From: Pempheris klunzingeri
Lineage: Eukaryota > Chordata > Actinopteri > Acropomatiformes > Pempheridae
Length of the DNA: 64,000 bases
NCBI RefSeq assembly: GCF_042242105.1
Contig: NC_092033.1
Span: 5,272,908-5,336,907 of the forward strand
Direction: 5' to 3'
The position numbers and the translations under genes were made by a program. Below, piece by piece: positions 1-12,111 of the stretch. The notes under the pieces are model-generated. The model was not told the origin of the DNA. It made no database searches and saw only the letters and a program-made list of their open reading frames with translations. The number at the start of each line of letters is the position of its first letter. Position 1 is the first letter of the stretch.

Positions 1-1179
1 TCTTGCTTTTCTTTGTGGACCGCTCTTCCACAAACTTCCCCTTTTTGGACCTCGCTGGGCTTGCTGCTCTTGAGCGTCCCTCTTTGCTGTTTTCCGATTT
101 CAACAGGCGAACAAGGCCTTGAATCCCCAAGTTTTCCTATATTCTCTTTCTCACATTCTTGCTTTTCCTTGTGGGCTATTTTCCGGCAACTCTCTGTATT
201 CTGCTCATCAGAGGAAGCCTTACCGTTGCTTTTTGTCAGGGATTCTGTCCTTTTTATGCCGCTGCACTGATCCAAAGAACCCGAGGTAACTGTTGAATGA
301 GTTGGTTCCTTCCCCTCCCACAGAGAAATCTTGTCCTTGATTTTCCCTCCATTGGATCTGGGGAGTTTGTTGCCTACCGAGAGGGTGCTCTCATTGCTGT
401 GAGGGTCAAAGGTCGACCTCCTATGCGCCATCATGGGTGTTTGTTCCCTCCGGTTGTCTAATGGGGTGAAGGGGAGCTTTGGTGCCCCCTCTCTTCTTTG
501 CCCAGCTCCTTTGTTTTCCGCTGAAGCTATATGGAAACCACTTTCCTCACCAAGACAGCCCTTCTTTAGCCTAAACACACAAATGAAGTTATAAATTAAT
601 GTAAAATTCTAAATAATAATATATATCAAACATAAATATGACCAGAACTAAACAGAACATTTTGAATGTGAACTTGCAGAGTGGTGACCTGGTTATGCAG
701 GGGTGAGTCAAAAACAGTTTAATAATCTTTTTTTAATGTGCTGACAAAAGGCTAAGTAACTTCCCAGTATGGTCACCATAGCTGCCAGTAAGGGTCTTTT
801 TCTGGCGACAGTGGGAAAACTCAGCCTGAGAGTAAATGCCAGAGGACAACCCTATGACCGAGCATCTTCTTCTCATCGGCTTTGCTAAATAAACACATAC
901 TTGGACCGAAGCCAATTTCATCAAATCGTTAATGTTTTAATAAATAAATGGGAGGAAATGGGAAGCCCTGAGTTGAAAGACCTTTTCTGACTTTTCGTAA
1001 TGGATGCGATGAGTAAAGAGCGATCTGAAGCAGGCTATGCATTTCTCAAGCTCAGAAGGAACTCATGATTAGAAAATGTCCAGCTCCTATTGGGGAAATT
1101 CACTGTTCGCTTATACAAACCTGTTGATGGTTGAGTAGATGCACTCTGGCCTGGTTTTCATTCTCTTATTGGCCGCCAT
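1..1179 (-). CDS. dennd2a: DENND2A-like DENN-domain Rab GEF, 5' coding part (partial)
   Basis: This is the amino-terminal part of a DENN-domain protein of the DENND2 family. Family members act as guanine-nucleotide exchange factors for Rab GTPases (Rab9 for DENND2A) in membrane traffic. Two coding exons are visible: 1179-1121 and 570 to the window edge, joined in phase (donor GTTTGT, acceptor TTTAG). The start ATG sits in a good context (ATCATGGCG) and reads MAANKRMKTRPECIYSTINR. Exon 2 stays open for about 190 codons to the edge. It is Ser/Lys/Glu-rich and contains KIKDKISLWEGKE, which matches the conserved N-terminal IKDKISxWEGK motif of DENND2A and DENND2C. The DENN domain itself lies outside the window. 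The choice of the A paralogue rests on the neighbouring slc37a3, since both genes are at human 7q34. The reading frame is firm; the paralogue call is less so. Confidence 0.8.
571..1120 (-). other. dennd2a intron between coding exons 1 and 2
   Basis: This 550-bp AT-rich intron has a GTTTGT donor and a TTTAG acceptor on the minus strand. I see no further gene or repeat in it. Confidence 0.7.
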
Positions 1180-2510
1180 GATCACTGTACACCTGAGACA
1201 GAGAGAAAGACAAAGACAGAAAGCATCTTTAGCCAATCAGTTGATTTCTCTGAGCATTTTGTAGTTTGAATGTTCACATTTTTACTGGTGTCCTATTAGT
1301 GTCAGGCTTTTTCAGTGAGACTGAATATCTCTGCACATACATACACACACTTCTCTTTATTCTTTATTACATTATGAATCAAAATAAGACTCTATCCTAT
1401 CCTCAGATCCTATGTGAGTGTGACCATTCATTCACAGCTGGTAATGTACAGTATTTGGGGGCCAGCTGGGCAGACTCAAGGAAAAATATGACAGCCGGGG
1501 ACTCGTTGCAACTCCCTCGAGCAGTTCGTCACACAAACCGACATTTCAGCGGTCATTAGGGAGCTCTTCTATGATTGAATCACTCTTCTCTGCCTTTTCT
1601 TTCCTTTAGTGTTTTGTTGCATGCTCCTTATTCTGCTGCGGTCGACCTTTGGCCCTCACAGCGACTAAAATGCTCTGTTCTCCTCTTTTTTGACTCCCAT
1701 ACTGTACTTTTTCATCTCTGAGGCCAATGTTTCAAAGTTCAGCGGCCTTTAAGATAGGGCTTGGTCATTTCCCAGCTTTGAGGCTGTTGTTATCATTTGT
1801 TTAATTGATATGTTGGGTCTCAGTGACAGTGTGCATGACTGGCTCCATACAGTCCTTAAAGATGTAGGCTAAACAAGGCATTCAGATACATAGATACTGT
1901 GTGATAGAGGCAGGAACCCAACCAGAGCTGCGCAATTCATCAAAAAATGCACAATTGATCACAATTTCCATTTTAAAAGAGAATATATATACCCAGAAGT
2001 TTTTAACCTAAATAAATATACCACAACTTATTTTCTCCCTTCCCATAATTACATCTTTAGTTATCAGGTCGGCTAATAACTCAGATTAATGCATATAAAA
2101 TCACATGATAATGATGAAAAGCCAGTGAAAATGAGACAACCCAGCCTGTTATATTCTCACTGTGTGCATCCCATTTTTTATATTGAGGCTAAATCTGTTT
2201 CTTACCTCCTTCTGTCGAACAGACTCCATGTGTTCATTAGTGAAATGGGAGCGTGATGCAACCGATGCTGCTATAACAGTATCCATTGGTATAACCTCCA
2301 AACCACCGTGGTGTGCTGTGCTGTACGTCCAGGTTACATAGTCTGCTCTAACTTGATTTAAGCCTCCAAGTGAGTCGCCGGATGTTTAATTGAGTGGGAA
2401 TAGAGACGTGAGGGTCTCACCTCAAGCTGTTGTACACTCCTCTCCCTGCCTCTTCTCCAGTCTTCAGCTTTCATTCACTCTTTCTCTGCCCACACACCCT
2501 GGATATGACT

Positions 2511-2511
2511 T

Positions 2512-2560
<49 letters not shown>

Positions 2561-2577
2561 GCTCTCTCTCTCTCACC
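2511..2577 (+). repeat. (CT)n microsatellite
   Basis: Nearly pure CT dinucleotide run interrupted by a few TTT and GCT units. Confidence 0.9.
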
Positions 2578-3008
2578 ACTGAAATAAAGAATAAATGGCT
2601 GACTCTTAATACTAACCGAAACTACTTAAACACTAGCTGCAGGGAAATTATTGACACATGGGACAGATTTCACTGTATTACATTATTTCCCTCCAAATCT
2701 GAAGTTCGTTGGAATTCACGTCACAACTGCTTGAGACCAGTTGCTCATGCAGCTGTAGCGCATTTTCCCACCCTCCATGCTCTGTGGTGTGTATTCACTT
2801 GCATGCAGAAATGAATGAGAGAGTCCTGGTGAGATTTGCAAATTAACAGTGAAAAATAAATGACAGTACATAATGGTAGAGAGTTTTTGTCTTCCCCTTT
2901 TGTTTTTCACACTAGTCTTTTAGCAAATAAACCTTTGAATCCTTGCATTAGTTAAAATATAGGCCATATGGTACTAGAAACATAACTGGTTTTGTGTGAC
3001 ACCTTGTA

Positions 3009-3420
3009 ATAAGATATGATAAGATAACATGAGATAAGATAAGATAAGATAAGATATTCCTTTAGTCCCTCTGTGGGGAAATTTACAGCCTTACAGCAGC
3101 AAAGTGGGTAACAATTGTAGAGTGTTCAATAAAATAATAAATGATAAACTAGTGCACAGCGCTATAAAGAGGAGGAGATGTAAAAATATGTACAATTTGA
3201 ATAAGAGGAAATATAAAAATAGCAATAATATACAATATCTATAAAAGAAAGGGTGGAATATAAAAAAGTATTGCACATGAGAAGTGAGGTTGCTCTAAAT
3301 AGCTATATTGCACTGTTGGTGTACATTATATTGTCACTTTTGGTGCCTGTGTGGACTACAGGGAGCAGTGCTGGTTGTAGAGTCTGACAGCTGTCACTCC
3401 TTCACTGAACTAAAACTAGT
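3009..3420. repeat. GATAA-tailed retroposon-like repeat
   Basis: A (GATAA)n run at about 3009-3054 is followed by a block beginning ATTCCTTTAGTCCC and GTGGGGAAATTTACAG, then an A/T-rich body ending near GTAGAGTCTGACAGC. A pentanucleotide tail next to a GTGGGGAAATT-type block is typical of 3' ends of teleost non-LTR retroposons. I recognise the pattern, not the exact family. A looser relative is at 34240-34600. Confidence 0.55.
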
Positions 3421-3536
3421 ACATTTAACCATGAACATTTGGCACAATGTCCAATCTTTCTGAACCAAACGTCGAGATACAGTTTAAACACATGCATACT
3501 CAACAAACTAACTGAAAGCCACAGTTAAAGACTTAC

Positions 3537-3680
3537 CGTAAACTGAAGTGCTGACCAGTGCTGGATCCCTGCTGCAGTGTCGGGAAAAGACATGGAGTGT
3601 TTTACACAAGCATTTTTGGCGGTGCAGATTTTAAAACTATGTAGAAATCTGCTTGCAGCCAATGAAAGGCTGGCTGTTTC
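3537..3680 (-). other. Candidate 5' non-coding exon of dennd2a
   Basis: A strong minus-strand donor (GTAAGT, complement of 3536-3531) ends a GC-richer stretch that extends toward the slc37a3 first exon. This fits a 5' UTR exon of dennd2a. The 5' limit is a guess, because no transcript data are available. Confidence 0.45.
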
Positions 3681-3895
3681 CCACAAGTGGCAGAGCAGTG
3701 TGACAGGTGAAAGCTGAGCAGCTGTGCCTGTGTGCGCTGTGGCTGAGCGCCTGTAATTCCACCCCCGTCCTGCTGGTGGCGCCAGTGCGCCGCTGCGCTC
3801 TGCGGGCAGCGACGTCCGCGACACAGAAACACACAGTAAACACAGAGAGTCGCCACACCGAGAGCGACCAAGCTCACGATTACCTGAGCAGAAAG
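3680..3895 (+). promoter_or_regulatory. Bidirectional promoter region with slc37a3 5' UTR exon
   Basis: This is a GC- and CpG-rich stretch in otherwise AT-rich DNA. It ends in a plus-strand donor (GAAAG then GTAAGA at 3896) that suits a non-coding first exon of slc37a3. Less than 400 bp away on the other strand lies the dennd2a 5' donor, so the two genes appear to be driven head to head from this island. TSS positions are not visible from sequence. Confidence 0.5.
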
Positions 3896-6077
3896 GTAAG
3901 AAAACGCTTTGGTTTGGTTTGTTGTTTCTTAAGAGTGTGAAACTGCAGCTGCTCGTAGACGTTTGTGGTGGCTTTTAGTTGTGATGGACCCGGAAGTGGC
4001 TAAAAAAATAGGCTGTCACCAAGTAACGTTATGTGCGTTGTCACTCAGCGAGGTAGAGATGGGCAGAAAGGCACAAAAGCTCCCTCTAAGATCAACAAAA
4101 TGCTGGCGAAAATTGGTCAAATTTAGTGAATATTCATGGGCGTGTTGTGATTTGTAGATGAAAGATCAAAAGATGAGTGGCGCCTCTTGGAATAAGCTAA
4201 ACTGGAGTCCGCCTGTTCTGTAATCTACAGAAAATTGATAGCGTCCTTTGAACAGGACTTTCAGTGTGTGCACAGGGGCCAGTGTTTCTGTCACACCTGT
4301 CTGAAAATATCCACCACACACCAAACAAATGCGGGCAAATCCTATTTGCCTTTAGGGAGTTTGTCTGACAAGCAGCGCTGCAGGTACCAGCCTGTTTTGT
4401 GTTTTGCTAATAAAAAGGAAAAAGGAGAAATGCTGGGAGCGACCTGTCAGTCAGTGACCACATGTTTGGAGTATGAAACTGTTTTATGAAACACAATAAG
4501 AATAAACAGTTTTGGAATAGCAAAAGTCCTCTTGATTACATTTCTGATGCTGATCAGATAATGCACATGGCATAATTAAACTGGCCCTTTTGTCCTTGCA
4601 GAAAGGACATACTCACATTGTTATTGTGTTATTTGCTTGAGGGAGAATGTTTTTTTTTTTTTTTAGACACAGTGAGCAGATAATCAGATACAGTAAATGT
4701 TGCCTGGCAGGTACCCAGTAAATGCTGAGTGGAGTAAAAGTCATGTGAAATCAGCTGGTTATGAAATGATTTATCAAGGAAGTGAAAATGAAGCCATTGG
4801 CTTTCATTTCAGTGCTTCTTTAATATACAGATCTCTGAATATAAACCACTACTGTACCCTACTGTTTTTTAAACATATGAACTAACCAGAATCTTTCATA
4901 TTTTATGTACATAGCAATGATTTAAAATCACTGTCCCTCTACTCTCAGTGACTGAATAAACACACAGCCTCCGCCTGCAGATGAAGTGAACCTGTTTCTC
5001 CAGTTACATGTAATTAAAGTAGAGTTAGAGTAAAGGTGCCAAAATGGCCCATTTGAGTCATGCTAATACTGTAGCGTTGCAGGAACACTGAACAATAGTT
5101 TCATCAGAACAAAGAAGAATTTACTGTTGTTTGAGGAAGTTGTTGGGCAGATACTGACCTCATAAAGTGGACTGGGTATCAGCCGTGATATAACAGATCT
5201 TCTCTGTCAGACTGTGCCAGTTTTTGGTATCACAGCATGTTTTCCTTTCAAAACAATGACATACTGATTTTAAAGTGGGGGGTAAAGACAGTACTGGTAT
5301 TGGAGAGGCACTCAGTATCGGCAGAACCCCAAATTAAGGTATCACAGTTGTATCGGGACTGAAAAAGGTGTATCCCCAGTTTTGATGTGGTGCAGTCCTC
5401 TTTAAACAACATGGTTAGTTTGCAGGTGGGGGAGGTGCACAGAAATGGCTTTAGAGGCAGCCAGCACACACTGGGCCCATTGATACCTGTAGGTGCCGGA
5501 GCACACCCCAGCATTCAGACCAGATGCATCTATTTATGGCCATTTTTTTTACTCCAAGGGAAGGGATACTTTCAACAAGACACTGCCTGTTGCAGCCACC
5601 CAGGACAGGTCTGAGGAGCAGATCACCTGGTCACCACAAACTTGGCTGAATTAGAAAAAGTTCCACCCTTAAACTGTAGGAACACTGTTTGGTCAGCTGT
5701 GAAGCTGGTCTATGTTTGGTGTGGTGATGGTAATCGGGGCCAAAGGTGATCTAACGTGGGTGTCTGTTCTTGTGATCACTGTTTATTTGTCCATTTCTTA
5801 TAAAGGTCTTCAATTTCTCTTGAATATGAACAGTACAGTCATGTGTTCTTATTTAGTCAGCCAAGGACGACTTATTTTTTTACTCTTAGTATGTGGTTGA
5901 AGCAGGTCCTTTAACCAGTAATAAACTTTAGTACAGTTAAGCATTTTAACATTGGTTTCCAGCTCCTTCTTTTCATGCCTCTGTGTTGTCCCCAATAGTG
6001 ATGTGCTGTTCCCATCTGGCATAGTGGGAGACTATAGCTGAACTCCCTCCCTGTCTTGTTGCTGTTCCCCCTTGAAG
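3896..6077 (+). other. slc37a3 intron 1
   Basis: Presumed intron between the non-coding exon 1 and the exon holding the start codon. The acceptor is a long pyrimidine tract ending CTTGAAG at 6077. Several short open frames occur but none resembles a known protein. Confidence 0.5.
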
Positions 6078-6149
6078 ATCTCCACCACCACCTCCTTCCT
6101 CGTCCTCCACCTCCTCCTCCTCCTTCTCCTCCCTCCGGCCGCCCCTGTG

Positions 6150-9100
6150 ATGCCTCCCTCGTGCTGTGGCTGCCTGTCACAGTACACCCATCATCATCTG
6201 GTTGCCTTCCTCCTCACCTTCTTTAGGTAATCTAGACCCACCTCGCCTCAAAGGTCCTACTCAAACCTGTGTGGTACTTTAAATGCACTGCTGGGTTAGT
6301 TTCACGATCACCCTGTGATACCAAACATGTCCCCAGAGAAACTGGAAACCCAGTGCCGACTGGACTGGTACAGCTGAACTGTGTTTTTTATTGTTGTTTT
6401 TCATATTATTCAAATGAGCTTTTATTGCATATTCACTGGAGAGAGTCACAGGAAAGATGGGAAAATTAGATTTTCCACCAAATTTCACAGCCGTTTTGGA
6501 TCAAAAATCTCCTAACAAGTCATTTGTAGTGAGGCTGCATAAAAGTGAAATTCAGTTAGTGTAAAAACGTACTGTGAATGGGTGTGAGCGTTGCATTTAG
6601 GTGAAAGGTCTATGGGACAAGGTTAACTAAAGTCAGACGTGGTCAAGATGACATGGACAATAAGTATCGATTTCCAATAGACTGAGTTGCTACACAGGTT
6701 AAAAAAGTCCTAAAAAGTATTCAAAATTAAAGACGTGCAATATTTTCAGGCAGGTTTCAAATGCAAGATGTACGCAGGATATAAATCATGTTCCTGGTTA
6801 CCTGGTAACTTTCATGCCATGTGTTTATTTCAGCCAGCGCTGTTAATCTTTCATTACAGTAGATGTGGTGTCACACGTCTGCAGCTGTGTCATGACCCTC
6901 CTATCAGGAGCAAATAAAGTGCCGTCTGCAGCCGGTAGTAGAACACAATGACTGCTGCTGCTCAGCAGAAAATCTGGGCTTGTGTTGGATTTCCTCTTTC
7001 TCAGATAAAGAAGTAGCATTCCTGTGTTTCCTGTAAGTTCTTTCAGCAGAACTGAATCACTACTGCTTTGGAGTTTCACCTTCTGCGTGGCCTGTGTGAC
7101 CTTATGTAGCCAAAGGCAACTAGCCATAACTTTTAAAGCACTATTTAGTACATGTAGATAATATAGTATATTATGGTGATAATCTAAATAATAATCAGGC
7201 CCTTAGCACTCAAACTGGGACTGAACAGAACAAGAATTATTGGTCCAGTGTGTTAGACAAGTTTACTGGAACTGTCCACTTTGACCTGTTCATTCTACTG
7301 TACATGGATGGTTAGGATACCTGTTGCCTTTGCTTGCTAACTAAAACTGTTTCTGTCTCTCCAGCTATGTGTTGCTGCATGCGTCCAGGAAGACGTTCAG
7401 CAATGTGAAAGTGAGCATCTCAGCCCAGTGGACGCCGTCCGTCCAGAATGGCAGTGCGCCTGTTTTCTCCCCTGGCGAGGTACTGGCCACCTGAATGCAG
7501 TCCAATACAGTAGGATGTTTCCCCCCCACCACCTGTAGATGCAGACTTGGTTTCATCAAAGCAAAAGTTTGTTTTGCACATAGAGAATGGATATCCAGTG
7601 AAAGGTCCCAGCTTGTCTTCACTCTCACTGCTGTTTTCCTACCTTTTCTACATTGCTGACAGTGACTGGATGCAGTACACTTAAACACAACATTGACAAC
7701 AACCAAACTTTTGCTAAATCAGGTCCATGGGAAAATAATATGAGGGAGGGGTTTGAAAATGTGTCTATGATGTTAAAACTTCACATAATTAACCGTGCTT
7801 TCTCCGACTGTCGCAGACATGGGAGGAGAATCATCTGTTTGCAGATGAAAAGCAGGCCACTCTGTTCCTGGGAGCTCTGGACTCCATCTTCCTCTTCTCA
7901 TATGCAGTGGTGAGTAGTGAACATGATTTCCTGTGTTTAACAAGCTTCTGGGATTAGCAACATCTGCCACAGTAAGTCAGCAGAACTGGCAGTGCCCAAC
8001 AGTTGCGTTCACTAGTACGTCCACTGACAGGCTCAGATTGTTATTTGACAGCGTTACGGAAAAGATCCCTACAGAGATAGACCTATAAGATCCTCTTTGT
8101 TTTGCCAGAAACAGCTGTTGTATCACTCTATTCAACTCTACTCTGTTCCCACCAGACTCCATTGACAAAAACAGTAATTCTGCCTCAGAGAACATGGGAG
8201 TGGCTGGTCTGCTGCTGCCTCATCGCTTAGTTTGTTTGTGTTATTGTGTGTTACACAAATATTGTGTTGGACCCAAACTAATAACTAACCAAAGTCACAT
8301 AATCACACAAACAAACTGACTGACTAGGACAGTGGTAGACCAGCTAAATGACTGTTAAGTATAAAATGTATGTTTTCTTCAGTGGAGTCTGGTGGCTTTG
8401 AACCGAGCGTTCTAACGGCTATTTCAAACTAAACAAAAAGGATCTTACAGGTCTATCTCTGTAGGGATCCTGTCTGTAATGTTGTCAGACACTTCGTATA
8501 ACAATGTGAGCTTGTCAGTGGCAAAAACAAACACTTTTAGCGGACGTAGTTTGATCTGGTGCAATTGACCTTAAGGATTACATTACAGCCATTGTAGCTT
8601 GTTTACTGCCTGTTCTCAGCTGCCGGCTGAAGTGACCTACAGGACCAATTCCAAAGGTTTTGTTTAAAAATACCAGTTATTCTTTAAAGCATCAGTCTTA
8701 CACAGTTAATTAAGATGCAGCATCCCATCTGTCTTTAATGACATCAGATTAAAGGTGTCTTCTTTGCTGTCTGCTGTGCACACAGGGTCTGTATCTCAGC
8801 GGCGTGATCGGGGACCGAGGGAATCTGCGCTACGTGCTCTGCGTCGGCCTGTGTGGCTCTGCTGCAGTGGTGAGTACTTAGCCCTTCTGTTAGTATTACA
8901 TTTTCACATTTAATCCTCCATGTGTGTTTACCGTAGTCACATAATCTTTTGGAATACGACCATAGCTGTCCATGTGTTTGCAGGAGTTTGTGTTTGGCAC
9001 TCTCACTGAATGGCTCCACATCTATAACATCTACCTGTACTGTGGCCTGTGGGTGCTGAACGGCCTGCTGCAGTCAGCCGTCTGGCCCTGCGTGGTGGCC

Positions 9101-12100
9101 GTCATGGGCAACTGGTTCGGCAAGACCGGGTGTGTGTGTGTGTGTGTGTGTGTGTGACATTTGTCCGTTTACAAAACCTTTTATGTTTGGATCACAACTG
9201 CAACATCTATCCAACCTAGAAATATTTAGTCAAGTTCCTGACTGTCAAGCCGAGCTTCATAATGCACGCCCACACACGGAAACGCTCACTCTCGCACAAT
9301 GACTTCCATTCACTGCTGCTGCTGCCACAACACAGACACCATTTAGACTCAGTTTTCCTCAGTGGCAGGACTTGTTAACATGAATTTGCTGAATATGAAA
9401 ATAGCAACTAACTGAGCTGCCTGTGAATTTTCATGAAATCTAGTAAATGTAGTTACATTAAGGGACGTGCTGTTAAGAGACACATGGAACAGAAGGCATA
9501 TTAAAAAATACTTCCATATTTCTAACTTTGAACTCACTGCTGTTCTCCAGCCGTGGCTTTGTGTTTGGCCTCTGGAGTGCTTGTGCCTCTGTAGGCAACA
9601 TCCTGGGGGCCTTCCTGGCTTCAAGTGTGCTCAAGTATGGATATGAGGTAAGACACACACACACACACACACACACATTTATTGATACCTGTTGCTGTGA
9701 CATTCTCAGCAACTAGATGCTAACATGATGCGCCGTGTGTTACTGTGTGCAGTATGCCTTCCTGGTGACCTCTGTGGTGCAGTTTGGTGGTGGGGTGGTG
9801 GTGTTCTTCGGCCTACTTACCTCCCCAAAAGAAGTCGGTAAGGACCGCGCTCTTTACTGTGTCCTTTAACCTCTTAAGACCCGAGCTCTTGTTTGATATG
9901 CATTTTTTATTTCTCCTTGCTATTTGGGCTTATTGGACCCTGATAAGTATAAAACCTAAGCATCATCTTTTTACATAGTGTAGTTTTAGAGAAAAATTAT
10001 GTCCATATATGTGGACAATCGGTCTTAATTTCCAGAAAACACAATAAAGTCACCTTTGATCAAAACTCTTTATTTCCACCCTGAACATAGCAGTTTTTTT
10101 TCCTGACTGCTTTTGCATGTATTTATAAAACATATTTTGAACATGTTTTGAAAATCATGGTGCAAAAAACAATATGAAATATCAACAATTTTGCCCACAT
10201 ACATGTCCATACGGCCCCAGCTAAGCAGAATGAACTACTATGGTAATATAACCCAAAATTTGATGTCCACGCATGTGTACGCCAGGTCTTTAGAGGTTAA
10301 ATGTGTTTCAGTGCAACTCTTGATTGAATTTAGGCAATTTAATCTAGAGCTTGAATGTGCGTCTGTGTGTGTCAGGGCTGAGCTTGGAGTTGGAGGTGGA
10401 GACGGACACAGACAGCCACAGGCCTTTGATGAGCGACGAGGAGGACGAGGTGGAGGTGTACGGCCGACGATACCAGTCAGCTCAGCAGCCGGACTCTGAA
10501 CCTCTGGCCGAGTCTCCTCAAGCCATCGGCTTCTGCCAGGCTTTCTGTCTGCCTGGAGTGCTGCCTGTGAGTCCACAGCTCCAACAAGCCATGACACGTT
10601 TATTTATTCATTTAAATGATATGAATACATTACATGGTCTGTGTTCATACTGCAGTATTCCCTGGCTTATGCCTGTCTGAAGTTGGTCAACTACTCCTTC
10701 TTCTTCTGGCTTCCTTTCTACCTGAGCAACAACTACGGCTGGAAGGAGGCTGAGGCCGACCGCCTGTCTGTGTGGTATGATGTCGGAGGAATCATCGGTG
10801 TGTGGCAGACAAATTCATGTATTTAGTGGTTAGAATATTACACTGTTTAGCTAATTTTGTTTTTAGTTTAAAATATCATCTTTCCTCCTCTGTGAATTTG
10901 GATTCTTGGATTCTTTGGATAATCTTTTTTTAATCGTGTCATATTGTTTCTTTGTGACAGGAGGAACAGTCCAGGGTTTGATTTCTGACTTCATGGGAAA
11001 GAGAGCGCCTGTGTTGGCCACAAGTCTGTTGCTGGCGATGGGAGCCCTGGTGGGATACAGCCGTGAGTATAGAGTCACCACGGTTTGTCGATTTAAAGGG
11101 GGCCATCAATCATCAAATCAGTCAGCATCAAACTGAGCAACCGTTCAGTCTTTATTCAAGCAAAAAGCGCTTCATGGTTGCGTTACAACAGACCTGGCCT
11201 TTAGTGTTACAGTTCTACTCTCCTTCTTTCTTTGTCCTTCTCAGGCTCACCTAACGACCAGGTGATAAACGCAGTGCTGTTGGCTACCACTGGCTTCTTC
11301 ATCGGCGGTCCATCCAATATGATCAGCTCCGCCATCTCTGCTGACCTGGGGAGACAGGAGGCCCTGCGGGGGAGTCAGGAGGCTTTGGCCACCGTCACTG
11401 GTATTGTGGACGGAACAGGAAGTGTAGGAGCAGCTGGGGGTCAGGTGAATAAAACAGGAAAACACATTCACAAAAAAAAAAAAAAAACTCTGTTGCAGGT
11501 TTTCCAGTATACACAACAACTTAAAACAGCTGCACCACGTTAATTGTAAACCTTCGATCTAAGAGTTTCAAATCTATGTATTTTTACTACTCGTTCTGTA
11601 AGTCATCATTGACCATGTGAAAAAACATTATTTTTTATTATGAAAGAGTTTAAAAGTATACAATATTTTGCATCTGGGTGTCTTTGTAATGACACTGTCA
11701 TAAGGCGCAGCTGTGGTTATACCTGCATCTCTTCTCTTTCATATCATCCTTCAGTACCTGGTGTCCCTGATTGAGAGCAAGTTGGGCTGGATGTGTGTGT
11801 TCTACTTCTTCGTTGTCATGGTAAGTTGACTTCCTGAAATCACAAAAAGCTGTAGCTATAACCCCATAGCTTCTTCCTGCTTTGTATCCACTAGGTTGAT
11901 AAGTGGTGGCAGCATTAGTGTATCCTGCACTGCAACACCACAGCATGCAACTGTATAACATTAAAGCCTTCATCTAAACCTGTGTGGTGACTTGGACCGC
12001 TGTGTTTCTCTGCTACAGACAGGGGGCAGCATTGTGTTCATCATCCCCCTGCTCTTCAAAGAGGTGCAAGCCATGTGGAGAGACCGACAAGCGCTTCGCC

Positions 12101-12111
12101 GCCAGCTGTGA
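6150..12111 (+). CDS. slc37a3: Sugar-phosphate exchanger 3 (SLC37A3)
   Basis: A 12-span major-facilitator transporter. In mammals SLC37A3 sits in lysosomal/ER membranes with ATRAID and exports bisphosphonates. Coding exons: 6150-6226, 7365-7479, 7817-7909, 8786-8869, 8984-9129, 9551-9647, 9753-9837, 10376-10566, 10656-10797, 10961-11062, 11245-11444, 11755-11820, 12019-12111. Together they give 496 aa, about the length of the human protein (about 494). The start is placed at 6150 because MPPSCCGCLSQYTHHHLVAF aligns with the human N-terminus (LSQFSHHHVVVF). Diagnostic stretches include LLHASRKTFSNVKVS, WPCVVAVMGNWFGK, LKLVNYSFFFWLPFYLSNN and GGPSNMISSAISADLGRQE. An acidic cytosolic loop (SHRPLMSDEEDEVEV) lies between spans 6 and 7. 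All phases join without a break. Two donors sit directly against TG or CA runs. Confidence 0.95.
7985..8690. repeat. Foldback repeat copy A, in an slc37a3 intron
   Basis: Long imperfect inverted repeat. CTACAGAGATAGACCTATAA near 8069 is mirrored by CAGGTCTATCTCTGTAG near 8449, and CCACCAGACTCCATTGA near 8151 is mirrored by GTGGAGTCTGGTGG near 8383. The same units occur in copies B (50319-50978) and C (60348-61054). There is no coding capacity. It looks like a non-autonomous foldback or MITE element; the left arm is shorter than the right. Confidence 0.75.
9130..9156 (+). repeat. (TG)n microsatellite that forms the 5' splice site
   Basis: About 13 TG units start exactly at the end of the exon at 8984-9129, so the donor itself reads GTGTGTGT. 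Confidence 0.9.
9652..9677 (+). repeat. (AC)n microsatellite next to a 5' splice site
   Basis: About 13 AC units follow the donor GTAAG of the exon at 9551-9647 with no spacer. Confidence 0.9.
9866..10300. mobile_element. piggyBac-like MITE in an slc37a3 intron
   Basis: Both ends are TTAA (9866-9869 and 10297-10300), the target duplication made by piggyBac transposases. Inside these, CCTCTTAAGACCCG on the left and the complement of CAGGTCTTTAGAGG on the right form inverted terminal repeats with two mismatches. The 427-bp interior has no long open frame, so this is a non-autonomous copy. Assignment to piggyBac rests on TTAA plus the C-rich ends, not on a transposase. Confidence 0.7.

Larger units (their letters stand above)
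1180..3536 (-). other. Presumed dennd2a 5' UTR intron
   Basis: Non-coding stretch between the first coding exon of dennd2a and a minus-strand 5' donor at 3536-3531. An acceptor-like GTACAG lies just upstream of the start codon at about 1184. The stretch holds a (CT)n run at about 2511-2577 and a retroposon-like block at 3009-3420. No coding exon is recognisable. Confidence 0.5.

Noticed and set aside
3525-3877. Three overlapping minus-strand frames of 73-99 codons
   Set aside because: They fall in the CpG-rich bidirectional promoter and 5' exons, where open frames are expected by composition.
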